64,000 bases of DNA from Isoperla grammatica (taxonomy: Eukaryota > Arthropoda > Insecta > Plecoptera > Perlodidae), in contig OX246743.1 of the NCBI GenBank assembly GCA_945910005.1, positions 7,112,897 to 7,176,896 on the forward strand, in the 5' to 3' direction. Positions 19,601-33,500 of the stretch are shown one piece after another. The notes under the pieces are model-generated. The model ran no database searches. It worked only from the letters and a program-made list of their open reading frames with translations, and was not told where the DNA came from. The position numbers and the translations under genes were made by a program. Positions within the stretch are counted from its first letter, which is position 1. Every line of letters begins with the position of its first letter.

Positions 19601-22600
19601 GGCAACTTCCTCCACGAGAATCCCAACAAGCTGCACGCGCAGGTGGGTCACGTTACGTTACGACTAGGGATGGGACGTTTAAACGTGGGAGTGGCTTTAA
19701 ACGTTTGTACTTTTTACGCCTCGTTTAAACGTGTGTATAGAAGTGTTTGTATATAAGATAAGAAACAAATATTTTACAACGGAGCGTACAGCAGTACTAG
19801 TCTACTATTATAGTTTTTTCTAGCTACAAATTGTAATTTTACCCAATGTTTCGGAACTTTTCGGTAATTTACTGCATAGGTGATTTTATTCATCTTGTGG
19901 CAGGGGATAGAGCGAATAAAACGGTTAAACGCAAGTTTTAAAAACGGTTAAACGTTTAGGCTATTAAACGTATATGCCCATCCCTAGTTATGACTCGTTT
20001 CAAGGAGGTTTTCTTAGTTTGACGCTCCCTTGCTGCTCCCCTCCATTGTTATGATGTGATGCCCTCTTATCCCCGTGACAACCCGACAATCATATCATGC
20101 ATTTCATATTAGGTAGGCCTACCTATATTATTTATAGGTGTGTAGAACTTAATGGCTGTTCTAGTATTTGCTTGAGGAAAGAGTGATAGGAACCGACAGC
20201 TTACCTGACATAGATAGGGTGGCCGTCTGAAGAGTGACGAGACACCCCTATCTACTTCAGGTAAGCTGTCAGTTCCTATCACTCTTCCTTTCCACAACTA
20301 AATATTAAATCAGTCATATTTGTTATGGGTGGTGGTCACATAACTAGGTGGTGGAGCTTCAAACGGTGTCAAGCTAAGAATATTCACACTCTATTGAAGA
20401 GCATAGACTCAAAGCCAGTATTGATACCCAGATGTATAGATAGATATCCCCTACGTTATGGAAGCACCTCTAAATTGTTAAGGAATTTGTTTTTCGTATG
20501 GAAAGAGCGTACAGTATATAAAACATTCTATAGCAACCAGAGGGTTTCCCTAAGTGGGGAACATCTCTGCATCCAGTGATGTCTAAGAATGCTCCACACA
20601 TAACATTGAAACTGGAAAATATAATGATTCTGTCCAAGTAATTAAGTAAGAATTCAAGACAGTAGGCATACAAAAAAAGATTGAATTTGTTTCATTCTGT
20701 CAATCTGTGGATTGGTTTGAAACGGTTTACCATTCTTTCCTCTTTCCAGTCCAGTCTTTTCATCTTTACATAAATTAGGCTACAATGCATATTAAAAAGT
20801 TAATTAAAAATTAAAAAAAAGTGTAGGCCTATGCCTAGGCTTATTGATTACATGTTGTGAAGGCATTGAAACTTTTACAGTCTTTAGTTATTACAAAACG
20901 CTCACTATACGATACGTATTAACTTTTTCATTGCTGTGTTGCTGTCTTGGGATGCTACAAAAAATGTTAGTTTTGTTTAGTTTTAGTGTTTGTTAATAGT
21001 AGGCCTTACCTTTAAATGGCATTTACATTTACTGCCAAATGTTTGCACGAGTCATAGCATAGGCCTACCTATTAAGTAAAATGCACGAAAGCATTTTGAT
21101 AATATCTGCAGTGACTTGCATCTAGAGCTAATTGTTTTTCTGGTATGCATTTCATTACTGTGCTGTTACTGGTCTAAGTCTAAAATAGAATAGACTACCC
21201 CTCTTTCGAGCATAAAAACCCTAACTTGAAGTCTGCAATCGTTATTACAGAATGAACCTACTCTGTCCAGTCGCTCTGTTAGACTCTGTGAATGGCAATC
21301 CAAACAAGTTACACCGTTGCCTAGTTTTGATATTTTCTTCCCGCATAACTGAATTGAGTAGGTTCGTTCTGTGATTGTACTCTTCAAGTTTTTTACACTC
21401 TGAAGGGTGACCATGAAATTGATCCAAAACATCAGAATTTTAATGTCAATTGATGCGGTAATACCCGACAGCCAGTGTAGGCCATATCTTGTGTTATTTT
21501 CTTTTGATCTTTAACTTATTTAGGTTAGTTTATAAAGAAACTTAGGTTTCATTAACTACTTGCAGTATCCAGTTTCAGGTATCTAGCTTTATTTGGATAT
21601 AGATCTGTGTTATTCAGTTTTGAAGGCCAAGTTAGCTGCCTTTCGACTAACTTTGACACTTGTATAAGTCTGGATAGGTATTATTGTTTTCTTATTTTTT
21701 CAGGGTTTTAGTTCTGTTTTGTCTGCACTCGGCTTAGCACAGGACGATGTAGGGGTCAGTGAGGAAAATGTTTTTAAGATCGAATCCACCCCAACCCGTT
21801 TAATGATAAGTCAAAGTGTTTTGTGTTCCCACTAAATCATAACTAGTCCTTCCGGAGCTTGGAACGTTGTAGTACCTGGCTCCAAAATCCATTACTGAAA
21901 TTTTGGATTAGTAACCCTAGTAATTATACTGAATGTGTTGGCTTTACAATTTTAAGTTCAACTATCAAACCCGATGAAGTCGTTGAAGTGCATGATTATT
22001 GATAACCAGTAGATGTTCCACAAGTACCTAATTGGGATTTACTAATTATAAACACTTATTGGCATTGACATAGCTCAGGGACACAAATTATTGTTGATTT
22101 CTGATAAACATTCTAATGTTACCAGTAGGTACACATTTGCCTCAACTTATAAACAAGGATGCTCAAAACTAAAAGGATTGCTCATCTATAGATAGATATA
22201 TTGTTAACATTTTACCTTGTATCAATATTTCAAATCAATGTCTCGGCCTATATCGATATTTTAGTGTTTACTATTTACTTAGTGTCCCGAGATAAATAAC
22301 GTACATTCTAGATGTTTTATTTCTATTACACTAATTTATTATGCGGAATGCGTAATGAGGTTTTGCTGTACCGGGTACTGTAAGGTCAACCTGTTTGTTA
22401 TGTGACTACCTCTAACAGGTTAAGTAAGGTTTTTTGTTGTTGTTTGTTACTGACTTACTGTATTACTAATTAATAATTAACCAATGGATGGATGACTGCT
22501 ACACAATTGGAATGCTTGTTTCTTTGATTTTTGTTTTTCTCAAGTAGCAGCCTTCTGTCTTTATGTGTGTCTATTTTTTATGTTGATTGGAATTCTTTCT

Positions 22601-25600
22601 TGCCTTCCTTGTCAGAAGAATGGAAGGGTATGTATGAGAGGCATGACTTAAGTGATCAAGGAGAGCATGTGGTTTTCTATTAATTAATTGCTATGCTGTT
22701 TGCTACTTTACTTACTTTACTTTTTATTACTGTTTGATCTCTTCACAAACATCCTCTGAGGGCCTTCTCTTTTACAACCTTTAAGGTGCGGTCCGAAACT
22801 GTCTATGGATGCTTCGGCTAGCAATATTTCACCATTTTGGATGATGCCGATGTTGAAGTGTAAAATGTGGGGTTGATCTATTTTTTCCACTGATTGGATT
22901 CCTTCTTTTTGTTACTTACGCATACTTGTTCGTGACATGAGTACTTACGGACCAGTCGGATCATGTATCGGCATTGAGTTTGTTAGTGTAGGGTAGAGAC
23001 CCAGCGGCCATTGGCGGCTCTCTACCAATAAATTTCCCGTGGACTCTAGTAGTGCGAGCGCGTACCGCTAGAAAGCGCTACATGTACTCACTGATGTCAG
23101 CGTTCCTGTGGAAAGAAAGGGATACTACGTAGTACGCGCAGATGCGAAGTCGGTAAGGTAGTAGTATCCAGATGGCGGTGGATATTGTTATTAAAGCATT
23201 ATCATTTGTTCTGATAAACATGTCAAACGGGCACGAAGTTAACAATAAGTAAGCTAATACTTTATTACAACACATTATATAAGGTTTTATACATTATATA
23301 GACTAGGCTGTAGTACTACGTTACTAATGTATGCCTATTAATGTAGGCCTAGGCTTATTGTAGCCTAGTAATGGCCTAGACTAAAAGAGTTGGGCCTAGA
23401 CCTAGGCTCGGACTACACCACGTGATCTTCTGACGTCGCATCTGCGCGTACTACGTAGTATCCCTTTCTTTCCACAGGAACGCTGACATCAGGTGGGTAC
23501 ATGTAGCGCTTTCTAGCGGTACGCGCTCGCACTACTAGAGTCCACGGGAAATTTATTGGTAGAGAGCCGCCAATGGCCGCTGGGTCTCTACCCTACACTA
23601 ACAAACTCAATGGTATCGGAGCATCTTAAGACAGTTTCGGACCGAACGCTTAACTAGAAGATACTACATAATTATGTATTTGGCTATGTATTATTTTTAT
23701 TGTAGTTTATTTTCGTTAAAATTACAGACATACCTATCTACTTGTAGGCCTAAGAAAACAAAAACATGTCTGTAGATAGTTTTTGTTTTCACTTTTTATA
23801 AATCTTGTCTGGTATAAGTTGAGAAACTGTAAAAATGACGGCCCCCTCCTTATCCCCACCACTGCTACCCGACCCCCCTCAACTCTGTGACAACCTAACA
23901 AAATGAAATGCGTAACTGAAAATCAGTTTGTTTCAGTTGTTCAGTTTGTTGTTTCATGGAGTTAAGGGGGGGTCGGGTAGCAGTGGTGGGGATAAGGGCG
24001 CTTTCATAGCAACACGGCAACACGTTTTTTCCGGACTGGCAGATCACGTGAACCAATCAGAAACTTGCCGTGCCTGCCCTGATTGGTTCACCTGACTTGC
24101 CGGTCCGGAAAAAACGTGTTGCCGTGTTGCTATGAAAGCGCCCTAAGGCGGGAGCCGTCATTCTTACAGTTTCTCAACTATAGGTAGGCCTACGTACCTA
24201 GGCCTATTTTTTAATTTTTTTTTGGCAACATTACGGTAGGTATCTGTAAAAACTGTTTTACACATTCCAATTTTCTCATCAACTATTTGAATTCAAGAAT
24301 TTGGATGAAACATTAAATACCCATTTATACGGGCAACCATCAATTATCAACTATCAATTTATTGGAGACTTCCTGAGACCAATCTTTGATGGTTATTATC
24401 ATAGAATACCACTTTCACATTGTACTTCAGTTGATAGACTCTTGTGATGGGGCTGTTTCCTTCAACTTAAAGAAAATTTATAACTTATCCTACACACACA
24501 AAGTTGAAGGAAAAGTTAAATTTGAGAAATCACATTGAACTTTTTCATCCAAAATTTCCATTGGGATGCTCCATTACCATGAATTCACTCTGTTCAGTAA
24601 GTTGAAGGGAAAACGCACAGACTCCTTTTTACATTTAGTCTTTTCTACTCATTTTTGCTGCACTGCATATTGCTATTGTATAGTAAATACCGGTAATTGA
24701 TTAAGAGTGGGTTATGCAACCTACCATACACAATCAATCATACATTCAATTATTAGGGTTGAGAATATTTATACATGAAATACTGTCCTATTAACAGACC
24801 CAATAGTACAGTTATGTTTTCCATATTCTTCATAATTTAATAAATAATAATTAAAGTCCGTTAACACATTTTTTAGTAAATATTTGATATAATCAACACA
24901 GATGTCTTCCTGTGGTAGCCCCATAGTTTAGAAGAGATTTAAGATCCAATTAAGCTAAGTCCATGTTTGTTTATTTCTGTTGATTGGTGCCATTATGAAA
25001 TAAGTTCACTGAAGATAAATAAATAATATAATACATTGAAATGCCAGTCCTTAAGCATACATGTAATGAGTTGTCAGATTATGCACAGCTATACTTGAAA
25101 CTTCTCTTGAAAGTCGTATGCAGTGATGTTTTTGACCTGGCAGCATTTTCTTGGTTATTTGTTTGTTAAGTAAGTCAAAATGGCATCCACAGCAAAGACA
25201 ATGCCAGCAATTAGTGATATGATAGCCACAATCAATAGTTCCGGCGATTCTGATGAGTTCTCGGACAGTGGTCGCTTCCCGAAATCACTTCCGTAGTCTC
25301 CCGTTAATAAGTTCCTGTAGTCCGAGTACCCAATGCTGCACAGGGTACCATTGGCTATGTTTAACATTGCGGCAATGCTCAAGAAGGTTAGCTCGTAGAG
25401 ATTGTTCGGGTGACCAATAACGTGCGCAATCAGCAACACTCCGGTTATAACAATGTGAGCAGGCGCAGAGATTACGCTTAAAGTAGAAGTTCCGTACGGA
25501 GATCCCGAATAGTTCGCGGCGGTGACAAAATATGTGTTTACACTGCACAGAATGAGCTCGACTATTTTGGCAATAAATCCAGTATTTGTGAACAAGTCTC

Positions 25601-27491
25601 TGATGTCGTCTGACATTTTTATTGCAGTCTGTTTTCAATATTGTTGTTCTACCTCGTATTCGCTCCGATCGATGGTTCAGCAGTGCACACAATACATTTA
25701 GTACCTCCAACTGACATAACTAGCTTTGTAACTTGTTGAGAAATATGTAACTGTTAGCTCACTCGAGTTCAACATATGACTAACACAAAAATTAAAATGA
25801 AATGCATGGCTGAACAAGTGACGAACGACTGTGTTTTGTATCTAAGCTGATATGATAAGGCACATGTACTAGATATGAGTAGCATTATGTATGAATACAG
25901 AAAATAGCCTGAAGTGAAAGTGTGTTAGCATATTTGGACTGAAAATTTTAAACTCAGAAAATTTTAAATACCTAATATAATATGTAAAACATTTCCAGTT
26001 CTATACATTGTATTGGCTTCTCATGACAAAGATCTGGTTCCAATTATTGAAGCTGCAAATCTGCTAACAACATCTCATTTAGAAATGTTTTATCATCCTA
26101 AACATGTTACTTTTTCTGCTAATCAACAATATTCTTCAATTTTTAGCCTTGACATTGAGTTTAATGATGTTTTATGGTTCAGATCTATTGTAGTTTAATA
26201 GCGGCCATGACATAATTGAGTCTTGTCTTTGCAAGAGTGACACGTCAAATATGCAGCGGAGTAGCATTGCTCACCAATGATTTTGAGCTCGGGAGAAGGG
26301 CATAATAATAGCAACAACAGAAATAAAAATCATGAAAATAACAAAAAATTAAAGAAACAAAGAAATACAGCACTCATTATTTTTATCATGTACATATTTG
26401 TTATTTGTACATGATTGATATTTCATAGACATTAATTTTACATTTCAAGAACTCTTTTAAGTTTTATTACAAAAAAAAACTTATACGTATGCTCAATTCA
26501 ATAAATCTACAACTCTATACTTTTGCTGAGAGTGTATAATTAAAATAAATGTTATTTAAATGTCAATAGATACATTAACTGTTAATAATGGTTTGTTTAA
26601 TGGGCAATGGGAGGAAATAAAAATTTGCATCTGGTTCCACTATAGAAAACATGCGATTATAAGAAGTAAAACAAACTACATTACGTATAACACAAAGTAA
26701 ATGGATAAATTAATTAAGTACCACAACATTATTTTTATTTTTATTTAGTTTTAGCTTTTATTTAGTGCAGTTAAAAGATAAAGGTCGACATTTTGATTAG
26801 ATAGAACAAGTGCTCATGCGTTGGCCTTACCTAACAGTAAACCACAAACATAGTTTTTTTTTTAACTTTGCAACTTGATTTTAATCTATCAATGGGATAC
26901 TGGTGTACTTTATTTATTTATTTATTTATTTCTTTAATGTCTATCCTATTCAGTTATAAAAACTGATTTACAAAGGAGGACCTTTTTTTTTTTTTAGAGT
27001 TTAGAGCCGTCATAGCAACGAAGCACATAATAAATGGTATAAATGTTCCCCACTGAAAATCAGTTCTTGTAACTGAATTGTTTAGACTATTAAATACAAA
27101 TGTATCTGTTAATTTTTTTTTCCTACATTTTATGTATTAAATTAAAAATGTAATGGAACGTTTTGCCCGCCAGGACATGAAGTTCGGCGGCACCCCCCTC
27201 CACTGGTCGTGTTCCCGTGAGGTGATCGAGACGCTGGTCGACATGGGCTGCGACATCAACTCTCTCAACTTCAACGGCCGCACCGCCCTCCACATCATGG
27301 TGTTGCGTAATCGCCTGGCCTGCGTGGTCGCCCTGCTCAGTCGCCAGGCCAAGGTGAACCTGGGCGACAGCGATGGCGATACCCCCCTGCATCTCGCCGT
27401 CAAACAGGGCAACGCTGCCGTCGTGCAGGTACGTTCATTGCACCACTCAGGGAATTATTATCATTATATATTATTATTATTATTATTATTA

Positions 27492-27535
<44 letters not shown>

Positions 27536-30500
27536 ATAGGCCTAGTTCAAGATGGGCAGGGATCGACTACGATGTATGTATGTATGTATGTATGTATGTA
27601 TGTATTGTATGTATTTATTAGCCTTCGTACAATTCACTTATGCATCCACACACTGTTGTGATGAACAAGTATTATGGACACATGAGAAGAATGGAGAAAC
27701 ATAGAATCCCAAGGCAAGCCTTTGAGTTAGTGAATAAGCAAAGAAGAGTGGAAAGACCTAGTAATAGAAGGCAGGACCAGGTACAAGTAGATGTGGAAGA
27801 GAGAGGAGAGGAGTGGCCAGTGGTAGAGGATAGAGAAAGATGGTGGGAGTACAGAAAAAGGTAGAGAGGCAGAGAGTTGGTGGAACGGCAAAAGAAATTC
27901 ATTCGCGAAGAGAATGAAGTTTAAGAAAATGATGTGTCGAGCTTGGCATGCCGATACTGATTCCTGGGATGCCCAAGATCAAGGGTGGAAACACCCCTTT
28001 ATCCAACTAAATGATGGAATAAAGAGTAGCGATATACATATTATATTTATAGTAAAAAACAGTTATTGCAGGAAAAGTGGTCGGAGAAGAGAACTTGTGG
28101 AAGAAGATATTGAAGTAGAGATGTCAGAGGAGCAAGTGCTAGAGCAAGACAAAGAAGAAAGAGGGGAAGCGTCAGGCATGGCATAGGTAGACCCGAGGCC
28201 CCAAGTGAATGGTGAAAATCTCCCACCCCCTACCCGACTTCATAGTTGGAAACGGGGAGAGATGTGGATTGATATAAAATAAAAATTAATTAGTAGGCCT
28301 AAAGGTTACTGACAAATTACAGGACAACTTAAGATTATGGATTTAAAAATGATTACTATTATTTATAGTTGTTCTACTATTAAAATCAAGATTCCAATTC
28401 CGATAATATAGTGTAATAGGGATAAGACTAGGCTGCAACAACTTCTGGAGGGCAGAATAAGAGAATTTCATTTTCAGCTCCGTGTCAGATTTTCAAATTC
28501 CTTCGTCCCAGTGGTTGGTTAATACACATTGCTTGCCCCCAGGCGCTGATAGTGTTTGGCACGGACCTGGCGTGCATCAACAATGCTGGCGCCTCCCCCC
28601 GCCACGTAGTACCAGCTGACCCCGCCGGCGATAAGATCCTCTACCTCCTGCACGCCGCAGTGGTTAATACACATTGCTTGCCCCCAGGCGCTGATAGTGT
28701 TTGGCGCGGACCTGGCGTGCATCAACAATGCTGGCGCCTCCCCCCGCCACATAGTACCGACTGACCCCGCCGGCGATAAGATCCTCTACCTCCTGCACGC
28801 CGCAGTGGTTAATACACATTGCTTGCCCCCAGGCGCTGATAGTGTTTGGCGCGGACCTGGCGTGCATCAACAATGCTGGCGCCTCCCCCCGCCACGTAGT
28901 ACCAGCTGACCCCGCCGGCGATAAGATCCTCTACCTCCTGCACGCCGCAGTGGTTAATACACATTGCTTGCCCCCAGGCGCTTATAGTGTTTGGCGCGGA
29001 CCTGGCGTGCATCAACAATGCTGGCGCCTCCCCCCGCCACGTAGTACCAGCTGACCCCGCCGGCGATAAGATCCTCTACCTCCTGCACGCCGCAGTGGTT
29101 AATACACATTGCTTGCCCCCAGGCGCTGATAGTGTTTGGCGCGGACCTGGCGTGCATCAACAATGCTGGCGCCTCCCCCCGCCACGTAGTACCAGCTGAC
29201 CCCGCCGGCGATAAGATACTCTACCTCCTGCACGCCGCAGTGGTTAATACACATTGCTTGCCCCCAGGCGCTGATAGTGTTTGGCGCGGACCTGGCGTGC
29301 ATCAACAATGCTGGCGCCTCCCCCCGCCACGTAGTACCAGCTGACCCCGCCGGCGATAAGATCCTCTACCTCCTGCACGCCGCAGTGGTTAATACACATT
29401 GCTTGCCCCCAGGCGCTGATAGTGTTTGGCGCGGACCTGGCGTGCATCAACAATGCTGGCGCCTCCCCCCGCCACGTAGTACCAGCTGACCCCGCCGGCG
29501 ATAAGATCCTCTACCTCCTGCACGCCGCAGTGGTTAATACACATTGCTTGCCCCCAGGCGCCGATAGTGTTTGGCGCGGACCTGGCGTGCATCAACAATG
29601 CTGGGCCTCCCCCCGCCACATAGTACCAGCTGACCCCGCCGGCGATAAGATCCTCTACCTGCTGCACGCCGCAGTGGTTAATACACAATGCTTGCCCCCA
29701 GGCGCTGATAGTGTTTGGCGCGGACCTGGCGTGCATCAACAATGCTGGCGCCTCCCCCCGCCACGTAGTACCAGCTGACCCCGCCGGCGATAAGATCCTC
29801 TACCTGCTGCACGCCGCAGTGGTTAATACACAATGCTTGCCCCCAGGCGCTGATAGTGTTTGGCGCGGACCTGGCGTGCATCAACAATGCTGGCGCCTCC
29901 CCCCGCCACGTAGTACCAGCTGACCCCGCCGGCGATAAGATCCTCTACCTGCTGCACGCCGCAGTGGTTAATACACATTGCTTGCCCCCAGGCGCTGATA
30001 GTGTTTGGCGCGGACCTGGCGTGCATCAACAATGCTGGCGCCTCCCCCCGCCACGTAGTACCGACTGACCCCGCCGGCGATAAGATCCTCTACCTCCTGC
30101 ACGCCGCAGTGGTTAATACACATTGCTTGCCCCCAGGCGCTGATAGTGTTTGGCGCGGACCTGGCGTGCATCAACAATGCTGGCACCTCCCCCCGCCACG
30201 TAGTACCAGCTGACCCCGCCGGCGATAAGATCCTCTACCTGCTGCACGCCGCAGTGGTTAATACACATTGCTTGCCCCCAGGCGCTGATAGTGTTTGGCG
30301 CGGACCTGGCGTGCATCAACAATGCTGGCACCTCCCCCCGCCACGTAGTACCAGCTGACCCCGCCGGCGATAAGATCCTCTACCTGCTGCACGCCGCAGT
30401 GGTTAATACACATTGCTTGCCCCCAGGCGCTGATAGTGTTTGGCGCGGACCTGGCGTGCATCAACAATGCTGGCGCCTCCCCCCGCCACGTAGTACCAGC

Positions 30501-33500
30501 TGACCCCGCCGGCGATAAGATCCTCTACCTCCTGCACGCCGCAGTGGTTAATACACATTGCTTGCCCCCAGGCGCCGATAGTGTTTGGCGCGGACCTGGC
30601 GTGCATCAACAATGCTGGCGCCTCCCCCCGCCACGTAGTACCAGCTGACCCCGCCGGCGATAAGATCCTCTACCTGCTGCACGCCGCAGTGGTTAATACA
30701 CATTGCTTGCCCCCAGGCGCTGATAGTGTTTGGCGCGGACCTGGCGTGCATCAACAATGCTGGCGCCTCCCCCCGCCACGTAGTACCAGCTGACCCCGCC
30801 GGCGATAAGATCCTCTACCTGCTCCACGCCGCAGTGGTTAATACACATTGCTTGCCCCCAGGCGCTGATAGTGTTTGGCGCGGACCTGGCGTGCATCAAC
30901 AATGCTGGCGCCTCCCCCCGCCACGTAGTACCAGCTGACCCCGCCGGCGATAAGATCCTCTACCTGCTGCACGCCGCAGTGGTTAATACACATTGCTTGC
31001 CCCCAGGCGCCGATAGTGTTTGGCGCGGACCTGGCGTGCATCAACAATGCTGGCGCCTCCCCCCGCCACGTAGTACCAGCTGACCCCGCCGGCGATAAGA
31101 TCCTCTACCTGCTGCACGCCGCAGTGGTTAATACACATTGCTTGCCCCCAGGCGCTGATAGTGTTTGGCGCGGACCTGGCGTGCATCAACAATGCTGGCG
31201 CCTCCCCCCGCCACGTAGTGCCAGCTGACCCCGCCGGCGATAAGATCCTCTACCTGCTGCACGCCGCAGTGGTTAATACACATTGCTTGCCCCCAGGCGC
31301 TGATAGTGTTTGGCGCGGACCTGGCGTGCATCAACAATGCTGGCGCCTCCCCCCGCCACGTAGTACCAGCTGACCCCGCCGGCGATAAGATCCTCTACCT
31401 GCTGCACGCCGCAGTGGTTAATACACATTGCTTGCCCCCAGGCGCTGATAGTGTTTGGCGCGGACCTGGCGTGCATCAACAATGCTGGCGCCTCCCCCCG
31501 CCACGTAGTGCCAGCTGACCCCGCCGGCGATAAGATCCTCTACCTGCTCCACGCCGCAGTGGTTAATACACATTGCTTGCCCCCAGGCGCTGATAGTGTT
31601 TGGCGCGGACCTGGCGTGCATCAACAATGCTGGCGCCTCCCCCCGCCACGTAGTACCAGCTGACCCCGCCGGCGATAAGATCCTCTACCTCCTGCACGCC
31701 GCAGTGGTTAATACACATTGCTTGCCCCCAGGCGCTGATAGTGTTTGGCGCGGACCTGGCGTGCATCAACAATGCTGGCGCCTCCCCCCGCCACGTAGTA
31801 CCAGCTGACCCCGCCGGCGATAAGATCCTCTACCTCCTGCACGCCGCAGTGGTTAATACACATTGCTTGCCCCCAGGCGCTGATAGTGTTTGGCGCGGAC
31901 CTGGCGTGCATCAACAATGCTGGCGCCTCCCCCCGCCACGTAGTACCAGCTGACCCCGCCGGCGATAAGATCCTCTACCTCCTGCACGCCGCAGTGGTTA
32001 ATACACATTGCTTGCCCCCAGGCGCTGATAGTGTTTGGCGCGGACCTGGCGTGCATCAACAATGCTGGCGCCTCCCCCCGCCACGTAGTACCAGCTGACC
32101 CCGCCGGCGATAAGATCCTCTACCTCCTGCACGCCGCAGTGGTTAATACACATTGCTTGCCCCCAGGCGCTGATAGTGTTTGGCGCGGACCTGGCGTGCA
32201 TCAACAATGCTGGCGCCTCCCCCCGCCACGTAGTACCAGCTGACCCCGCCGGCGATAAGATCCTCTACCTGCTGCACGCCGCAGTGGTTAATACACATTG
32301 CTTGCCCCCAGGCGCTGATAGTGTTTGGCGCGGACCTGGCGTGCATCAACAATGCTGGCGCCTCCCCCCGCCACGTAGTACCAGCTGACCCCGCCGGCGA
32401 TAAGATACTCTACCTGCTGCACGCCGCAGTGGTTAATACACATTGCTTGCCCCCAGGCGCTGATAGTGTTTGGCGCGGACCTGGCGTGCATCAACAATGC
32501 TGGCGCCTCCCCCCGCCACGTAGTACCAGCTGACCCCGCCGGCGATAAGATCCTCTACCTCCTGCACGCCGCAGTGGTTAATACACATTGCTTGCCCCCA
32601 GGCGCTGATAGTGTTTGGCGCGGACCTGGCGTGCATCAACAATGCTGGCGCCTCCCCCCGCCACATAGTACCAGCTGACCCCGCCGGCGATAAGATCCTC
32701 TACCTGCTGCACGCCGCAGTGGTTAATACACATTGCTTGCCCCCAGGCGCTGATAGTGTTTGGCGCGGACCTGGCGTGCATCAACAATGCTGGCGCCTCC
32801 CCCCGCCACGTAGTACCAGCTGACCCCGCCGGCGATAAGATCCTCTACCTCCTGCACGCCGCAGTGGTTAATACACATTGCTTGCCCCCAGGCGCTGATA
32901 GTGTTTGGCGCGGACCTGGCGTGCATCAACAATGCTGGCGCCTCCCCCCGCCACGTAGTACCAGCTGACCCCGCCGGCGATAAGATCCTCTACCTGCTGC
33001 ACGCCGCAGTGGTTAATACACATTGCTTGCCCCCAGGCGCTGATAGTGTTTGGCGCGGACCTGGCGTGCATCAACAATGCTGGCGCCTCCCCCCGCCACG
33101 TAGTACCAGCTGACCCCGCCGGCGATAAGATCCTCTACCTCCTGCACGCCGCAGTGGTTAATACACATTGCTTGCCCCCAGGCGCTGATAGTGTTTGGCG
33201 CGGACCTGGCGTGCATCAACAATGCTGGCGCCTCCCCCCGCCACGTAGTACCAGCTGACCCCGCCTGCGATAAGATCCTCTACCTCCTGCACGCCGCAGT
33301 GGTTAATACACATTGCTTGCCCCCAGGCGCTGATAGTGTTTGGCGCGGACCTGGCGTGCATCAACAATGCTGGCGCCTCCCCCCGCCACGTAGTACCAGC
33401 TGACCCCGCCGGCGATAAGATCCTCTACCTGCTCCACGCCGCAGTGGTTAATACACATTGCTTGCCCCCAGGCGCTGATAGTGTTTGGCGCGGACCTGGC

